Below are positions 33,898 through 41,735 of a DNA stretch of 64,000 nucleotides, piece after piece. The first letter of the stretch is position 1. Every line of letters starts with the position of its first letter. The position numbers and the translations under genes are program-made. The notes under the pieces were generated by a model. It saw only the letters and a list, made by a program, of their open reading frames with translations, was not told the DNA's origin and did no database searches. The stretch spans positions 124,001 to 188,000 of the forward strand of contig CAVKBM010000001.1 in assembly GCA_963654355.1 (NCBI GenBank). The letters run 5' to 3'. This stretch comes from UBA1181 sp963654355 (lineage in GTDB: Bacteria > Bacteroidota > Bacteroidia > Bacteroidales > Paludibacteraceae).

Positions 33898-35399
33898 AGA
33901 CTTACCTCCATAGCCATGTTTGAATGAATAATATCTAATGTTCTCTCTTGTATGTCAATGTTCAAAATATCAAGTATGCGCTGATTGATTCTATCTCGAT
34001 AAGTGCGAGGATATTTGATATTTTCTTGTATTCCTACATTGTTTTTTGTTACGATGAACTCGTCTGCGCGAGTAATCATTTCTGCTGCAACATCCTTGAA
34101 AAATTGTTTGTCTGCTTCACTCAGCTTATCAAAAAAAAGTGGAAGTTGATATAACAGCCTTTGTGGATATGTGATCCCTCCGTCGTATATTCTCCACCAC
34201 CAGTATGCAAAAGATGAATTAATCATACAAAAGACGTAGTAAAACACCATTTCATCGTCAACTCGGAGGGAAATTTGACCCTTGCGTGTGAGTGGTTTGG
34301 CGGATGCCACTGTGAAATACCGACATGTGTTAGGTATGTGAATTTCAAAGCATCCGTAGGGTCTTATATAACCTCCAAGCGGTAGTGTACTTATCTCTTT
34401 CCAACGCAGAAAAAGCTGTTCAAGACGGACATCACATTTAGAAAACATACTATTGTGTTGGTCAACTTGCTGGTATGTTTTTCCAACTGTATTTTCAAGT
34501 GTTTCGCATTGAATTAGTTTCTCTCGTTCAATGGACTTGAAACGAATTAGATGGCTAAATCGGAAACCCTTATTGTCTGCATGGTTTTGAACTACTGTGA
34601 TAGCGGCACGCACTGCATTACTTGTATTTGAATTGAAAATTCCATGTTTTCTCCCACAAAAAATATTGCCTGGAACGTTATCAAATGAAACGACAAAGCC
34701 ATTGTATTTATTCATAACGCATCGCAAGGGATAGAATTTATTTCCTCCAATAAAACTGTACGGTGTGATAATGACTGCCCCTTCGCTTTGCAACAAAATC
34801 TTCTCCATAAAAGCCGCATAAAGCTCTTTTGTTGAAAGTAAGGTCGGTGTTTGTTGCCACTTGAAGTCTATTGAAGAAAACGCTGAATAGGGTGGATTTG
34901 AAATGACTTTACTATGCTCTGGCAGTGTGATTTCTCGTGATAAAAAATCAGCACAGTGAACATTGATTTTTGATTGGAAGCGTTTCCCATATCTCACCGC
35001 TATAGTGGTAACACAAATCTGTAACGCTACGGAATCCATATCATAGAGATGTATTTTACCTTTTTCAAGCAAATCAATTGAACGCTCTCTCCCAATATAT
35101 TCAAGGTAAGCCAAAATAAGATTGCCAGTTCCACATGCCACATCGCAAATGGAATCGCCAGGAACAGAATCAAACCACTGTGCCATAACCATTGCGACAT
35201 CGTGTGGAGTGTAATATTGTCCACTTTCCTTTTTTGCGTCTTTATCGCTCGCTGCAAGCCCTGCTTCGTAGAAATCACCGAAATTTTCAACTGGGATTGC
35301 ATTATTCTCGCTTGATTGCAAAACGTCAAAACAAATCTGGTCCCAAGTAGCTTTTAGACCTATTGATTCAACGCTACCAATGTATGATGCTTCATCCAT
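33876..35399 (-). CDS. Type II N6-adenine DNA methyltransferase (gamma class)
   Basis: Protective partner of the restriction gene. 507 residues. The motif order is that of gamma-class N6-adenine enzymes: motif X GQYYTP (60-65), motif I DVACGTGNL (86-94), an acidic LYDMDSVAL, then the catalytic NPPY (168-171). The C-terminal half (about 330-480) carries the likely target-recognition domain, with an SFAYWWWRIYDGGITYPQRLLYQLPL stretch that recalls type I/IIG specificity regions. There is no separate specificity subunit nearby, so this is type II, not type I. The gene leads the R-M transcript. Confidence 0.88.
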   Translation of the reverse strand: MDEASYIGSVESIGLKATWDQICFDVLQSSENNAIPVENFGDFYEAGLAASDKDAKKESGQYYTPHDVAMVMAQWFDSVPGDSICDVACGTGNLILAYLEYIGRERSIDLLEKGKIHLYDMDSVALQICVTTIAVRYGKRFQSKINVHCADFLSREITLPEHSKVISNPPYSAFSSIDFKWQQTPTLLSTKELYAAFMEKILLQSEGAVIITPYSFIGGNKFYPLRCVMNKYNGFVVSFDNVPGNIFCGRKHGIFNSNTSNAVRAAITVVQNHADNKGFRFSHLIRFKSIEREKLIQCETLENTVGKTYQQVDQHNSMFSKCDVRLEQLFLRWKEISTLPLGGYIRPYGCFEIHIPNTCRYFTVASAKPLTRKGQISLRVDDEMVFYYVFCMINSSFAYWWWRIYDGGITYPQRLLYQLPLFFDKLSEADKQFFKDVAAEMITRADEFIVTKNNVGIQENIKYPRTYRDRINQRILDILNIDIQERTLDIIHSNMAMEVSLCEERSL

Positions 35400-35460
35400 G
35401 AAATTTGTTCAAGATTTTCGTTAGACAATTTACTTCTTTCTTACAAAGTTTACAAAAGAT

Positions 35461-35493
35461 TTTGATAGAACATCACATTATTGAATATCTTTG
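35461..35493 (+). promoter_or_regulatory. Bacteroidota-type promoter before a lipoprotein gene
   Basis: TTTG at 35461-35464, a 21-nt spacer, and TATCTTTG at 35486-35493; both boxes match fully. The ATG follows at 35553. Confidence 0.65.
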
Positions 35494-35552
35494 TTGCGTT
35501 GTATATGTGGATTTACCTTTCTTATTGAACGTAATCCCCTAAAAAGTTTTTT

Positions 35553-35999
35553 ATGCTAAAAAAGTTTCTTACAATCTTGCTTGTGGCAATCGCTTTAGTT
35601 TCATGTAAAGAGAGTTACGAGGAACAGTATCATGAGTATTCTTATCGCACTGTTGAGGTTCGACTTGTGAATGAGACGGCGCATAAAGTTGCTATTGAAG
35701 GTTCAATCAACGAGAATGTCCTTAACAAAACAGTTGAGGCTAATGATAGTGTTGCCATTGTTGAGAAGTATGTTCCGACAACAGGTGCTTATTATCCTTT
35801 GGGTACAGGAAGGATGATGGTAACCTACGACGACACTCTTTCGGTGGTTTTTGATAAGTATCCTACGGATAGTTTGATGGATCTTAGAAATGTGGATCGA
35901 TTCAAGAGTCGTGAATATGTATCTTCTGAGTATTACATTATTCGCACTTTCATTACGGAGAACGACTATGAATATGCCCAAGAACATGCCGTAAAATAG
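35553..35999 (+). CDS. Putative lipoprotein, function unknown
   Basis: 148 residues. The signal peptide MLKKFLTILLVAIALVSC ends in a lipobox with C18. The mature part is short, acidic and likely one beta-rich domain (VEVRLVNETAHKVAIEG ... VMVTYDD-like strands ... YYIIRTFITENDYEYAQ). I recognise no family; small lipoproteins ending with a 'YTIT-DYE' type strand are common in Bacteroidales. It has its own promoter and terminator. It lies just upstream of the C10 protease locus, whose other members are also small lipoproteins. Confidence 0.75.
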   Translation: MLKKFLTILLVAIALVSCKESYEEQYHEYSYRTVEVRLVNETAHKVAIEGSINENVLNKTVEANDSVAIVEKYVPTTGAYYPLGTGRMMVTYDDTLSVVFDKYPTDSLMDLRNVDRFKSREYVSSEYYIIRTFITENDYEYAQEHAVK

Positions 36000-36014
36000 A
36001 CCGTAAAAAATAAG

Positions 36015-36048
36015 AAAAAAGCCTCGGGAGAAATCTTGAGGCTTTTTT
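36015..36048 (+). terminator. terminator after the 148-residue lipoprotein
   Basis: AAAAAAGCCTC pairs with GAGGCTTTTTT and the stem continues inward over G-T pairs to a GAAA loop. The T run is included, 15 bp after the stop. Confidence 0.9.
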
Positions 36049-36147
36049 CGTTTATAAACTTTAAGAATCAGAGAAATGGTAATTCCATCAGTTCCTATAT
36101 ATGATTTGGAATATATGCCACTAAGGTGTTATTAATTGAAAAATAAT

Positions 36148-36178
36148 TTTGTTGGCACGGTAATCATTTTTAAATTTG
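36148..36178 (+). promoter_or_regulatory. Bacteroidota-type promoter of the C10 protease locus
   Basis: TTTG at 36148-36151, a 19-nt spacer, and TAAATTTG at 36171-36178; a perfect match at every fixed position, 31 bp before the ATG at 36210. Confidence 0.75.
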
Positions 36179-36209
36179 CGATGTTTGTTATTTTTATAAA
36201 TTAATTTAA

Positions 36210-37614
36210 ATGAGAAAATTTAATTGTTTTCTCGCTCTGTGTTTGCTGTCCACATTTGCGTCGTGTGATAAGGCTAAAGAAGAGATGGAAATGACACGGG
36301 AGCGAGAAGTAGAGAAGACGGAGATTGAGAGGGAGTATGAGTTGGACGAGATGCTTGCGTTGGCGTCTGAACCGCAACGGTCGCAGGAAGAGGCGTTGGC
36401 GATAGTCAGGCAGCTTTCGTTCCTATCGGATGGTGCGATGTTAAAATCGTCGTCGTTGGATGAGTTTGAGGTGAATGTGGTGCTTTCAGACAAGGAGCCA
36501 CTGACCTATTCTGAAGCGGAAGGGGTAGAAATCACACCTGTAGACACGGTTCTGTATGTGATCAACCGAAAGGATGACAATGGGTTCTTCCTCGTGTCTG
36601 GAGACAAACGGTTGCCTGATGTTTTGGGTTATACGTCGGATGGTCATTTAGACAAGGACAAAGTTGATGATGAGTCGGGGATGACGGTCTTCTTGAGCCG
36701 TTTGCCAGAGTTCTATGAACTATCTTTGTTGGAATTCCAAGCAAGGTTGGACTCTTTGGAGGCTTTAGAAGAGGAGTTCGACGATGAACCTCTGACCTAT
36801 AAGAGAAAGAAGTATCGCTATGAGTACTCAGCTTGGGTAGAGTCTTCAAGGTCTAAAAATTTGACTCCAGTGACTTGGGGTCAAAATCGACCATACAATT
36901 TTCTCGCACCAAAAGATTGGAAACGACACTGCGGTGACGGGTTGCGTTGCTACGGCGACTGCCCAATTATGTGCGTCATTTAGGTACCCTAAATCGTACA
37001 ATGGCATGACATACGATTGGGATTTGCTAACGGTAGGAGATTGGAACAGTAAATTAAGTATATCGCAGAAAGAAGTGTTTAAATGGCAAGTTTCCCATTT
37101 GTTTAGAAGCATAGGCAACAAGCTTGGCAATGATTGGGGAATAAAAGAGACAGGTGCGAGTACAGGAGACGTTCGTAATGTTTTAAAATCAATGGGGTAC
37201 AGCAATACTCCAGGATTGTCGGAGTATGATTGCACTGGAGTCGTAGCAAGCATAATAAGGGGACGAGCTGTTATTATGAATGGCAAGGCAGAACGTAAAA
37301 AGAAGGGTTGGTGGATTTTCAGCACAACGGTGTACAAGAAAGGACACGCTTGGATTTGTGATGGATATATGGTGCAGAAGCGCATTAAAAAGAAGATTCG
37401 TAAAAGCAATAACAACGTTGTTTCAACGGACATGGAGACAAGGGCCCCTTTGCACTGTAATTGGGGCTGGGAAGGAACAAATAATGGCTATTTTACTCCG
37501 GATGTGTTTGAGTCGAAAGCACCAGTTGTACCAGATGATGAAAACGCCGCGTTGAATAAAAGTACTAATACTTATCAGTATAGTATTGGAAATATACTTA
37601 ACATACATCCTTAG
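36210..37614 (+). pseudogene. C10 (streptopain-like) cysteine protease, frameshifted
   Basis: The first frame (36210-36983) has a signal/lipoprotein start (LLSTFASC), a charged repeat-like linker, a Spi-type prodomain (VLYVINRKDDNGFFLVSGDKRLPDVLGYT) and the start of the catalytic domain (LTPVTWGQNRPYNFLAP). The second frame continues it with the catalytic cysteine in TGCVATATAQL, the catalytic histidine in KGHAWICDGYM, and HCNWGWEGTNNGYF. Removing one A from the AAA at 36921-36923 would rejoin them as one protein of about 468 residues. C10 proteases of Bacteroides and Streptococcus are secreted and made as proenzymes. As read it is inactive; a base-call error could explain it. Confidence 0.85.
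36314..36349 (+). repeat. 36-bp direct repeat, copy 1 (inside the C10 protease gene)
   Basis: Begins GAAGACGGAGATTG and ends GTTGGACGA. An identical 36-bp copy lies at 38551-38586, 2237 bp downstream, and the sequences differ at both edges. In this copy it encodes the linker after the lipobox. Confidence 0.95.
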
Positions 37615-37624
37615 ATATATTAAG

Positions 37625-38209
37625 ATGAAAACCTTAATAAAAATAATTCCTTTTGTCTTGTTCTCGTTGATTTCTTGTGAGTATGAGTCAAATGAATTGG
37701 AGGATCGATACTTCTTTGAATCCTTTTTTATTCCCACATATTTTGTGTACAATTTTGTCTCGTCGACTGGAGTTAATTCTATTTGGTTAAAGGCGGATGA
37801 ATATATTACTGAAGGTAACAATGCGACAGAATTTTATAAACTTGACATTGAGTATGGAGAAAGTGGAAAAAGTGAAATTTCAGAAATACCTCCGTCTGCG
37901 TCTAATCAGCCTATTGGAATTAAAACGATAAAGGTTTATAAGGTCGTCGGAAATGAAAGGGAGGATGTGTCCGAACAATGTTCTATAAAGTATATGAACT
38001 ACTCGTTGTATGTTTCTGAGCATTTTTCATTGAGTATAACGTACGAAATGATGGAAATGAAAAAGAAAGTGTCAGAATTAACTGATTTCGACTACAAATG
38101 GATGAATGAGTCCATCTCTCTCACTCTTGCTTTCCAAAATGAAGGGAACGTATATCTCGTTATTTCATTAGATAATGGAACAGAGATAGAGCAACGGTTG
38201 TTGTATTAG
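37625..38209 (+). CDS. Putative lipoprotein in the C10 protease locus, candidate inhibitor
   Basis: 194 residues. The start is placed at 37625 (MKTLIKIIPFVLFSLISC), 10 bp after the protease frame ends; the longer frame from 37586 would bury the lipobox. C18 is the lipid site. The mature protein is one probable beta-rich domain with an IKTIKVYKVVG strand and a tail of alternating strands ending EIEQRLLY. I recognise no family. In Bacteroides thetaiotaomicron C10 protease genes are co-transcribed with small inhibitor genes, so an inhibitor or chaperone role is a reasonable guess from position only. Confidence 0.7.
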   Translation: MKTLIKIIPFVLFSLISCEYESNELEDRYFFESFFIPTYFVYNFVSSTGVNSIWLKADEYITEGNNATEFYKLDIEYGESGKSEISEIPPSASNQPIGIKTIKVYKVVGNEREDVSEQCSIKYMNYSLYVSEHFSLSITYEMMEMKKKVSELTDFDYKWMNESISLTLAFQNEGNVYLVISLDNGTEIEQRLLY

Positions 38210-38219
38210 GAAGTAAGTT

Positions 38220-38539
38220 ATGATTACAAGTCGCAGATTTCCCAAAATTCTCCTGCTGTCTTTTTCATTCGTGCAAATGATTTATTTGTGTGCATGTGAG
38301 AAAGAATTGGAAGAGAATCAGACAATAATACCAATTTATCAGGTTTGGGCAAGTCAACAATTTCGACTTTGCTTAGTGAAATTGTTATTTGCAAATATAA
38401 TTCAAACTTGTTTTTGTTGCCGTATAGTGGATTTCGAATAAACGAGTATTGTGGCATATCTGTCTTTGATTTCACCAATGATTCTAAATATCATGGTCAA
38501 TATATATCTTGGTTTAAACGCACTACATTTATAAAATAA
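38220..38539 (+). pseudogene. Second small lipoprotein of the locus, frameshifted
   Basis: Begins 11 bp after the previous gene with MITSRRFPKILLLSFSFVQM and a lipobox-like YLCAC, then KELEENQ. That frame soon degrades into low-quality sequence and stops at 38441. Another frame, open over 38345-38539, gives GLGKSTISTLLSEIVICKYN and then GFRINEYCGISVFDFTND, which looks like the true continuation. One shift near 38305-38335 would join them into about 106 residues. No family recognised; size and place suggest a second inhibitor-like or accessory lipoprotein. Confidence 0.6.
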
Positions 38540-38550
38540 AAATATTAACT

Positions 38551-38586
38551 GAAGACGGAGATTGAGAGGGAGTATGAGTTGGACGA
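38551..38586 (+). repeat. 36-bp direct repeat, copy 2 (relic of the protease gene)
   Basis: Identical over 36 bp to 36314-36349 in the C10 protease gene, but here it lies in non-coding DNA just after the broken lipoprotein. It looks like the scar of a duplicated second protease gene, most of which has been lost. Confidence 0.95.
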
Positions 38587-38619
38587 AAATGAAAGAGAGG
38601 GTTTCAAAATTCTATCATG

Positions 38620-38650
38620 GCACATTCCTATTTTTGGAATGTGCTTTTTT
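38620..38650 (+). terminator. terminator closing the C10 protease locus
   Basis: GCACATTCC pairs with GGAATGTGC over a 7-nt loop, then TTTTTT. The dut -7 box follows 12 bp later. Confidence 0.88.
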
Positions 38651-38661
38651 GTAAATCTTTA

Positions 38662-38669
38662 TTAACTTT
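38662..38669 (+). promoter_or_regulatory. -7 box of the dut operon
   Basis: TAACTTTG fits TAnnTTTG, 30 bp before the dut ATG. No -33 at the proper distance. Confidence 0.5.
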
Positions 38670-38699
38670 GGATTTCGTATTTCATAACTTAGATGGATT

Positions 38700-39134
38700 A
38701 TGCAAGTTAAAGTGATCAATCGATCGAAGCACGTTTTGCCAGCTTACGCTACAGAACAGTCTGCTGGTTTGGACCTTCGTGCTAATATAGAAGCTCCAAT
38801 CGTTTTGAAACCTTTAGAGCGTGCGCTTGTGCCAACAGGCATTTTTATCGCTTTGCCTGACGGTTACGAGGCTCAGATTCGTCCTCGCAGTGGTTTGGCT
38901 GCCAAACATGGAGTTACGGTGCTAAATTCTCCTGGTACGATTGATGCGGATTATCGCGGCGAAATCAAGGTGATTCTTGTCAACCTCTCAAATGTATCGT
39001 TTACTATTGAAGATGGCGAACGAATCTGTCAAATGGTGGTCGCAAAATATGAGCAGGTGTCTTGGAATGAGGTTGATGTTTTAGATGAAACTGAGCGTGG
39101 CGACGGCGGTTTTGGTCATACAGGAAAGAAATAA
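38700..39134 (+). CDS. dut: Deoxyuridine 5'-triphosphate nucleotidohydrolase (dUTPase)
   Basis: Splits dUTP to dUMP and pyrophosphate, which keeps uracil out of DNA and feeds thymidylate synthesis. The 144 residues of a trimeric dUTPase show all five motifs: AGLDLRA (22-28), RPRSGLA, the catalytic-aspartate motif GTIDADYRGEI, GERICQMVV and the C-terminal RGDGGFGHTG arm. It starts the cell-envelope operon that follows, with only about 11 bp to the TPR gene, so the group is probably one transcript. Confidence 0.96.
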   Translation: MQVKVINRSKHVLPAYATEQSAGLDLRANIEAPIVLKPLERALVPTGIFIALPDGYEAQIRPRSGLAAKHGVTVLNSPGTIDADYRGEIKVILVNLSNVSFTIEDGERICQMVVAKYEQVSWNEVDVLDETERGDGGFGHTGKK

Positions 39135-39145
39135 TCAAAAATCTA

Positions 39146-40942
39146 TTGGTTCAGTTGCAATTGCGTAGAAGAAATATTCTTATAGTGTTGGAAATCACAT
39201 TGTTAATGTGGTTCTTATTCCCTTTGTCACTTTCTGCGAAGAAAAATGAACGAAAATCGTCTAATGTATCTTCGCAGGTGGATGATAAGACAAATTTCAA
39301 ATTTGAGTATTTCTATGCGGAAGCTGTTCGAGCGAAATTAGCGGGCGATCTTGCATCTGCTTCCGATCTCCTTTTCCGATGTCATTGGTTGAACCCTAAC
39401 GCTGGAATTGTCTATTTTGAGCTTGCAACCATCAGTTCAATGCAGCAGCAATACCAGTCAGCGGTGGTTTACGCTAAGCGTGCTGTCAATCTGAATCCGT
39501 CCAATGTGCGTTATCAGCGAGCTTTGGCGGAATTATTAGGCAGAGCAAATCAATATGAAGCCGCGATAGATGCCTACAACAAACTTCTAAAAGTTGATGC
39601 TAAACATTCTAAAAACTACTACCCTCAGATAGCTACTCTTTATGCTCTCACTGGAAGGTATGACAAGGCTTGTGGTGCTTGGAACAAGTATGCTGATATC
39701 GTCGGATTAAGTAGCGACATCGTGGAAGAGAAATTTAAACTCTATGTGCAGACTGGTGATAAAAAGATGGCTATCAAGCAGATAGATGAATTGATTGAGA
39801 AGTATCCTGAAGAGCTCAACTATGTTGCGTTCAAGGCTGAAATGTATTGTGTATTAGGTGATACGTTATCGGGTGATATGGTTTTCAAAAAGGCTCTTTC
39901 TAAGGACGCTGACAGTCCAATGTTGCAGTATCTCTTTGCTAAATATTCGAAAGACGTGCATCAGTCGGAGCGTGCAAGAGAATATTATGTTGCAGCCATT
40001 GAAAATGAAAAGTCTACCTTTGATATTCGTTCAGTGTCTATTGTGGCGGCCACTCTTGATTCTTCTATCTACGAGCAAGATACAATCTATCAAAAGTTCA
40101 TCAATGATTATCCATCGGAGTTCATTCCTTACTATTGCTATGGTTTGGCTTTGATTTATCGAAATGATACACTTTCTTTGGACTATTTTAAAAAATCGCT
40201 TGCGATTAATCCTAATCAGGAGGAGCTTTGGGATCAGTTGATGACTACTTATGCTGAAATGACGCATGTAGATAGTGTGATATCGGTGGGCGAGCAGGCT
40301 GTGCAGTATTACCCAGAGAATGTCCGTTTCAGGTATACGCTTGGAAATGCATACGCTGTGAGAGACAAGTGGATGTATAATGAGAAGGCGTTGCATGAAT
40401 GGACTACAGGTTTGGAGTTCGCGAAAAAGAAAAATGACGAATTGATGACCTCCGCTTTATATGGTATGATAGGTGATATGAATCATCGAATGGGAAAAGT
40501 GGCAGAAGCCTACGCCGCCTACGATTCTGCCTTGGTTTATAATCCAGAGAATACTTCTGTGATGAACAATTATGCTTACTTCCTATGTATGGAAAACGGT
40601 GATTTGGATAAGGCTGAGCGAATGAGTGTGAAGACGGTAAAGGCTAATCCGAAAAGCCCTGTTTTCTTAGATACATACGCATGGATATGTTTTAAACAGG
40701 GTTCCTATTCTATGGCATCCCTTTACATTGAGCAAGCGTATAATAACGGAGGTAGCAGCGACCCTGAACTTACGGAGCATTATGGTGATATTCTTTTCAA
40801 AGTTGGAGAACCAAAATCCAGCTATTTGCCTTATTGGCAGAAAGCATTAGAGATGAGAAATCAAAAGACTGACGAGTATTTTGATGCCGATCGGTTAGAG
40901 ATTCTAAAAAAGAAGGTGAGGGAGGAAACGTATGTTGAATAG
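39146..40942 (+). CDS. Secreted or periplasmic TPR-repeat protein
   Basis: 598 residues made almost entirely of tetratricopeptide repeats (for example YQSAVVYAKRAVNLNPSNVRYQ, YEAAIDAYNKLLKVD, VAEAYAAYDSALVYNPENTSVMNNYAYFL, DKAERMSVKTVKANPKSP). The start is uncertain. The TTG at 39146 gives a plausible signal peptide with basic RRR before the hydrophobic core (ILIVLEITLLMWFLFPLSLSA), whereas the first ATG, at 39206, would cut off the positive end. TPR solenoids bind partner proteins; in Bacteroidota such genes often sit beside a DUF4292 gene and a LytM gene, as here. It overlaps the next gene by 11 bp. Confidence 0.82.
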   Translation: MVQLQLRRRNILIVLEITLLMWFLFPLSLSAKKNERKSSNVSSQVDDKTNFKFEYFYAEAVRAKLAGDLASASDLLFRCHWLNPNAGIVYFELATISSMQQQYQSAVVYAKRAVNLNPSNVRYQRALAELLGRANQYEAAIDAYNKLLKVDAKHSKNYYPQIATLYALTGRYDKACGAWNKYADIVGLSSDIVEEKFKLYVQTGDKKMAIKQIDELIEKYPEELNYVAFKAEMYCVLGDTLSGDMVFKKALSKDADSPMLQYLFAKYSKDVHQSERAREYYVAAIENEKSTFDIRSVSIVAATLDSSIYEQDTIYQKFINDYPSEFIPYYCYGLALIYRNDTLSLDYFKKSLAINPNQEELWDQLMTTYAEMTHVDSVISVGEQAVQYYPENVRFRYTLGNAYAVRDKWMYNEKALHEWTTGLEFAKKKNDELMTSALYGMIGDMNHRMGKVAEAYAAYDSALVYNPENTSVMNNYAYFLCMENGDLDKAERMSVKTVKANPKSPVFLDTYAWICFKQGSYSMASLYIEQAYNNGGSSDPELTEHYGDILFKVGEPKSSYLPYWQKALEMRNQKTDEYFDADRLEILKKKVREETYVE

Positions 40943-41735
40943 GATTTCTAAACGATGTTTATTCATTATTTTTGCCGTTGTCTTTTTTGCATTAGGTTTT
41001 GGAGGGTGTCGTTCTCACAAAAATGTAATAGTAGAAAAGACAACGAGTGAAAAGAATTTCTATAGTCTTTCAATGAAGACGCTTTTCTCTATTTCAATGG
41101 GGGAGCAACAGTTGTTGTCTGTAAACGGACAGATACGGATTCGCAAAGATAGTCTGATTGTTTTATCTGTTCAACCTTTTGCTGGAGTGGAGGTGGCACG
41201 TCTGTCTTTCTCGAATGATGAGATGTTGGTGGTTGATAGAATGAACAAAAGATATTATCAGACATCCTACGAGCAGTTGAGAAAGGATGCTAATGTGGAG
41301 GTCAATTACCACACCTTACAGGCTGCGTTATGCAATGATCTTTTTGTTTATGAAAATGAGAAGGCAGTAGACCAGAAAGATTTTGATGTGCAGAATATAG
41401 GCGATGTGCAAATATTGCGCCATTCTAATAAAACCATATTGCAAGAATTCACGATTGATAAGGATAAACGTTTGCAGTCGGCATTATTGCAGAACGCAGA
41501 TGTCTCTATTCGCCTGAATAATTATAACTTTGTGGGAGATGTGAATGGTAGAACCTTCCCAATGAAGATGGAATTTGTTGTTCAGAAGGATGTTGTGCAT
41601 TATACACTGAGGTTTATGATGACACATAAGCGGATAGATGTAGATCAGACAATGAATTTTTCAAATAAGATTCCATCAGGATATCAGCAACTGTCGTTTA
41701 GTGAATTGCAAGATTTGTTGAAAGGAAAGAAGTGA
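40932..41735 (+). CDS. DUF4292 lipoprotein
   Basis: 267 residues with a lipoprotein signal (MLNRISKRCLFIIFAVVFFALGFGGC; C26 lipidated). The mature part resembles a LolA/LolB-like half-barrel: SLSMKTLFSISMGEQQLLSVNGQIRIRKDSLIVLSVQPFAGVEVARLSFSND, then ITIDK- and FPMKMEFVVQKD-type strands. This is the Bacteroidota DUF4292 pattern. The role is unproven; the LolA-like fold would suit lipid or lipoprotein handling at the outer membrane. It overlaps the TPR gene before it and, by 4 bp, the EnvC-like gene after it. Confidence 0.85.
   Translation: MLNRISKRCLFIIFAVVFFALGFGGCRSHKNVIVEKTTSEKNFYSLSMKTLFSISMGEQQLLSVNGQIRIRKDSLIVLSVQPFAGVEVARLSFSNDEMLVVDRMNKRYYQTSYEQLRKDANVEVNYHTLQAALCNDLFVYENEKAVDQKDFDVQNIGDVQILRHSNKTILQEFTIDKDKRLQSALLQNADVSIRLNNYNFVGDVNGRTFPMKMEFVVQKDVVHYTLRFMMTHKRIDVDQTMNFSNKIPSGYQQLSFSELQDLLKGKK

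Noticed and set aside
33876..35399. A type I R-M locus
   Set aside because: No specificity (HsdS) or translocase (HsdR) gene; the single-chain methyltransferase with an overlapping nuclease fits type II.
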